Source: Verrucomicrobiota bacterium (lineage in GTDB: Bacteria > Verrucomicrobiota > Verrucomicrobiia > Limisphaerales > UBA9464). Taken from it: a stretch of 64,000 nucleotides of DNA. This document shows positions 63,619-64,000 of the stretch, piece after piece; the stretch's first letter is position 1, and every line of letters begins with the position of its first letter. The stretch lies in contig VHCG01000010.1 of the NCBI GenBank assembly GCA_016871805.1, forward strand, positions 1 to 64,000. The letters are read 5' to 3'. The notes under the pieces were generated by a model, which worked only from the letters and a program-made list of their open reading frames with translations, ran no database searches and was not told the origin of the DNA. A program made the translations under genes and the position numbers.

Positions 63619-64000
63619 CGGAACACGCTGGCCGGTTCGAGCCGTTGCACCTGGCGGAAGCTTAGGACCACGGCCCCTCCGGTGACGATGGCGAGGGAGA
63701 GACAGGTCCAGACCGCCACCCAGACGGGCAGGTAGAGCCCACGCAGGAAAGGCTGCTGGCGCATCAGTTCGCAGACCGCCGCGGCCAGTCCGGATCCGAT
63801 GCACGAGCCGAGGAAGAGAATCAGCCCTGCTTGGGCCGCCATCATCCAGCCCAGCTGTGTGTGGGTTGTGCCCACCACCTTGAGCATAGCGAGGGAACGG
63901 GCGTTCTCCTTGACGAACATGAGGAAGGTCTGACCCGTGATCGCGGCACCGACGACAAGTCCTATGGCGATCGTCACCATGAACAGCATCGGCACCCCCT
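63615..64000 (-). CDS. FtsX-like ABC permease, C-terminal part (DevC-like)
   Basis: The frame runs off the right edge; the visible 128 residues hold the C-terminal FtsX domain with three helices (about 6-28, 50-75 and 95-115) and the typical VKENARSLAMLKVVGTTH and ending RQVQRLEPASVFR. Together with the ATPase and adaptor it forms a DevBCA/MacAB-type exporter. The 5' end, the signal anchor and the large periplasmic domain are outside the window. Confidence 0.88.
   Translation of the reverse strand, partial: GVPMLFMVTIAIGLVVGAAITGQTFLMFVKENARSLAMLKVVGTTHTQLGWMMAAQAGLILFLGSCIGSGLAAAVCELMRQQPFLRGLYLPVWVAVWTCLSLAIVTGGAVVLSFRQVQRLEPASVFR

Overview
The window is GC-rich, densely coded, chromosomal bacterial DNA. 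Gene content points to a Gram-negative, aerobic Verrucomicrobiota-like bacterium (inference): TonB/ExbB/ExbD machinery and an outer-membrane receptor, a Porin_O_P porin, a PEP-CTERM-like tail, secreted proteins ending in an RFYR-type C-terminus, and an aa3-type oxidase operon with an atypical gene order. I see no rRNA, tRNA, CRISPR array, phage or insertion sequence.

Left part (1-9.9 kb, mostly - strand): the tail of a secreted protein with a textbook terminator, a stand-alone bacterial nitric oxide synthase oxygenase, then a TonB-dependent receptor preceded by a complete TonB2/TtpC-type energising operon (DUF3450, TtpC-like ExbB, ExbB, ExbD, TonB, TPR protein). A divergent intergenic region at 9.9-10.16 kb carries a 16-bp perfect palindrome and an 11-bp-phased direct repeat resembling a Pho box. 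It separates the TonB2 operon from a phosphate-uptake cluster on + (phosphate-selective porin, pstS, pstC, pstA, pstB, phoU; 10.2-16.3 kb). A secreted cyclophilin and a PII protein follow.

Middle (17.6-31 kb): an MsbA-like exporter, two family-9 glycosyltransferases, a DegT sugar aminotransferase and an FkbM methyltransferase form a surface-polysaccharide patch. Then come a PEP-CTERM-like protein, a large subtilase, a class I aminotransferase, a YbaY-like lipoprotein and an orphan ABC ATPase.

Respiration block (31.1-38.6 kb): a cupredoxin-like protein, ctaA, ctaB, coxA, coxC, subunit IV, two small membrane proteins and coxB, with a CRP/FNR-like dyad upstream. Subunit I has the metal ligands and D-channel residues but Ile in place of the usual K-channel Lys.

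Right part: a - strand operon luxE-luxC-queD-rsgA without luciferase, a small membrane protein, a kelch protein, and a secreted-protein gene interrupted by two in-frame stops (44.3-46.5 kb). The str/S10 operon rpsL-rpsG-fusA-rpsJ-rplC-rplD-rplW stops after rplW at a hairpin. The remainder holds a radical SAM protein, a threonine-aldolase-like enzyme, a sigma-54 response regulator, nadE, a DUF192 lipoprotein, an FdhF/YdeP-type molybdoenzyme, gltX and a DevBCA-like exporter running off the right edge.
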